A DNA stretch of 60,000 nt, from positions 508,887 through 568,886 of the forward strand of contig RPFO01000090.1 of NCBI GenBank assembly GCA_009746045.1. Reading direction: 5' to 3'. The translations under genes and the position numbers were made by a program. The stretch comes from Mesostigma viride. Lineage: Eukaryota > Streptophyta > Mesostigmatophyceae > Mesostigmatales > Mesostigmataceae. Numbering within the stretch: the first letter of the stretch is position 1; every line of letters starts with the position of its first letter. The notes under the pieces are model-generated. The model did no database searches and had not been told where the DNA came from. It was given only the letters and a program-made list of their open reading frames with translations. Below, piece after piece: positions 50,097 through 60,000 of the stretch.

Positions 50097-50165
50097 AAGC
50101 CCATGCCTGGTCTGCCGGCTGACTAGCCAGGATGCAGTAATTATTGGACACTAGCTGCAAATTTT

Positions 50166-59764
<9,599 letters not shown>

Positions 59765-60000
59765 CTGCATGGGGGAGCTAATAGGAGCACGCTGGTTATA
59801 ATCGGCAGAACCAGCAATACTTTAGGGACTGCCCTTGGCTATTGTGCACGATATAATCAAATGTTCAATCTATAGTATCAGAAAACTCTCTTCATGTGAT
59901 AGGGCTCTAAAAACCCCTTGTTTGTTCTCGCATCCTATCATTAGGTAACTCGCCTAACTGACTAAATGCGCCGGCTATAGCGCCTCTGTAGTGCTTGGAA
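59765..60000. other. Intron or upstream sequence of the third host gene
   Basis: The exon at 59764 starts in phase 1 after a CAG acceptor, so an upstream exon must exist beyond the window. Nothing else is recognised here. Confidence 0.5.

Overview
The window looks like nuclear DNA of a green alga (Chlorophyta), possibly a volvocine such as Volvox or a relative. The grounds are three intron-rich host genes with GT-AG (and one probable GC-AG) splicing, a fused dehydroquinate dehydratase/shikimate dehydrogenase of the Viridiplantae type, a TGTAA polyadenylation motif, very long microsatellites inside introns, and a PAT/Kangaroo-type tyrosine-recombinase retrotransposon (Kangaroo was described from Volvox carteri). 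The species itself cannot be read from the sequence. There is no sign of bacterial, viral or organelle DNA.

Layout. 1-1640: no gene seen. 1649-8991 (minus): a seven-exon classical protein tyrosine phosphatase of about 320 residues with an intact signature. 8992-9897: divergent intergenic region. 9898-17753 (plus): a nine-exon bifunctional shikimate-pathway gene, about 512 residues, with all expected motifs. 17754-24856: a graveyard of 3' ends of non-LTR retrotransposons and short dispersed repeats, most ending in a small stem-loop and a (TTAA)n tail. 24857-46669 (minus): one nested transposon. A PAT-like element with the diagnostic A1-ORFs-B1-A2-B2 repeat layout has been split by a Ty1/copia element (26648-32998, target duplication GGATG) and by a Ty3/gypsy chromovirus (33348-43428, target duplication ACGCC). 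The chromovirus was itself hit by a 645-bp element made of two identical perfect 206-bp palindromes (38323-38967, target duplication GAACA). 46670-50165: more repeats. 50166-59764 (minus, 5' end outside the window): six exons of a conserved, probably beta-propeller-like protein of unknown function. Its introns hold kilobase-scale GGT/GGC and GGCG arrays and a 1-kb TIR element with TA target duplication.

The three host genes show no obvious functional link. The observation that ties them together is structural. In all three, the last bases of several exons plus the 5' splice site recur as decayed copies ('donor echoes') tens to a few hundred bases into the following intron. I see this after 3 PTP exons, 5 (one weak) DHQ-SDH exons and 1 exon of the third gene. 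Together with the twin-palindrome element, this is the least conventional thing in the window.

All calls come from reading the sequence and translations by eye. No alignment, database search or RNA evidence was available. Exon joins were accepted only where the splice sites, the reading frame and the protein family motifs agreed.
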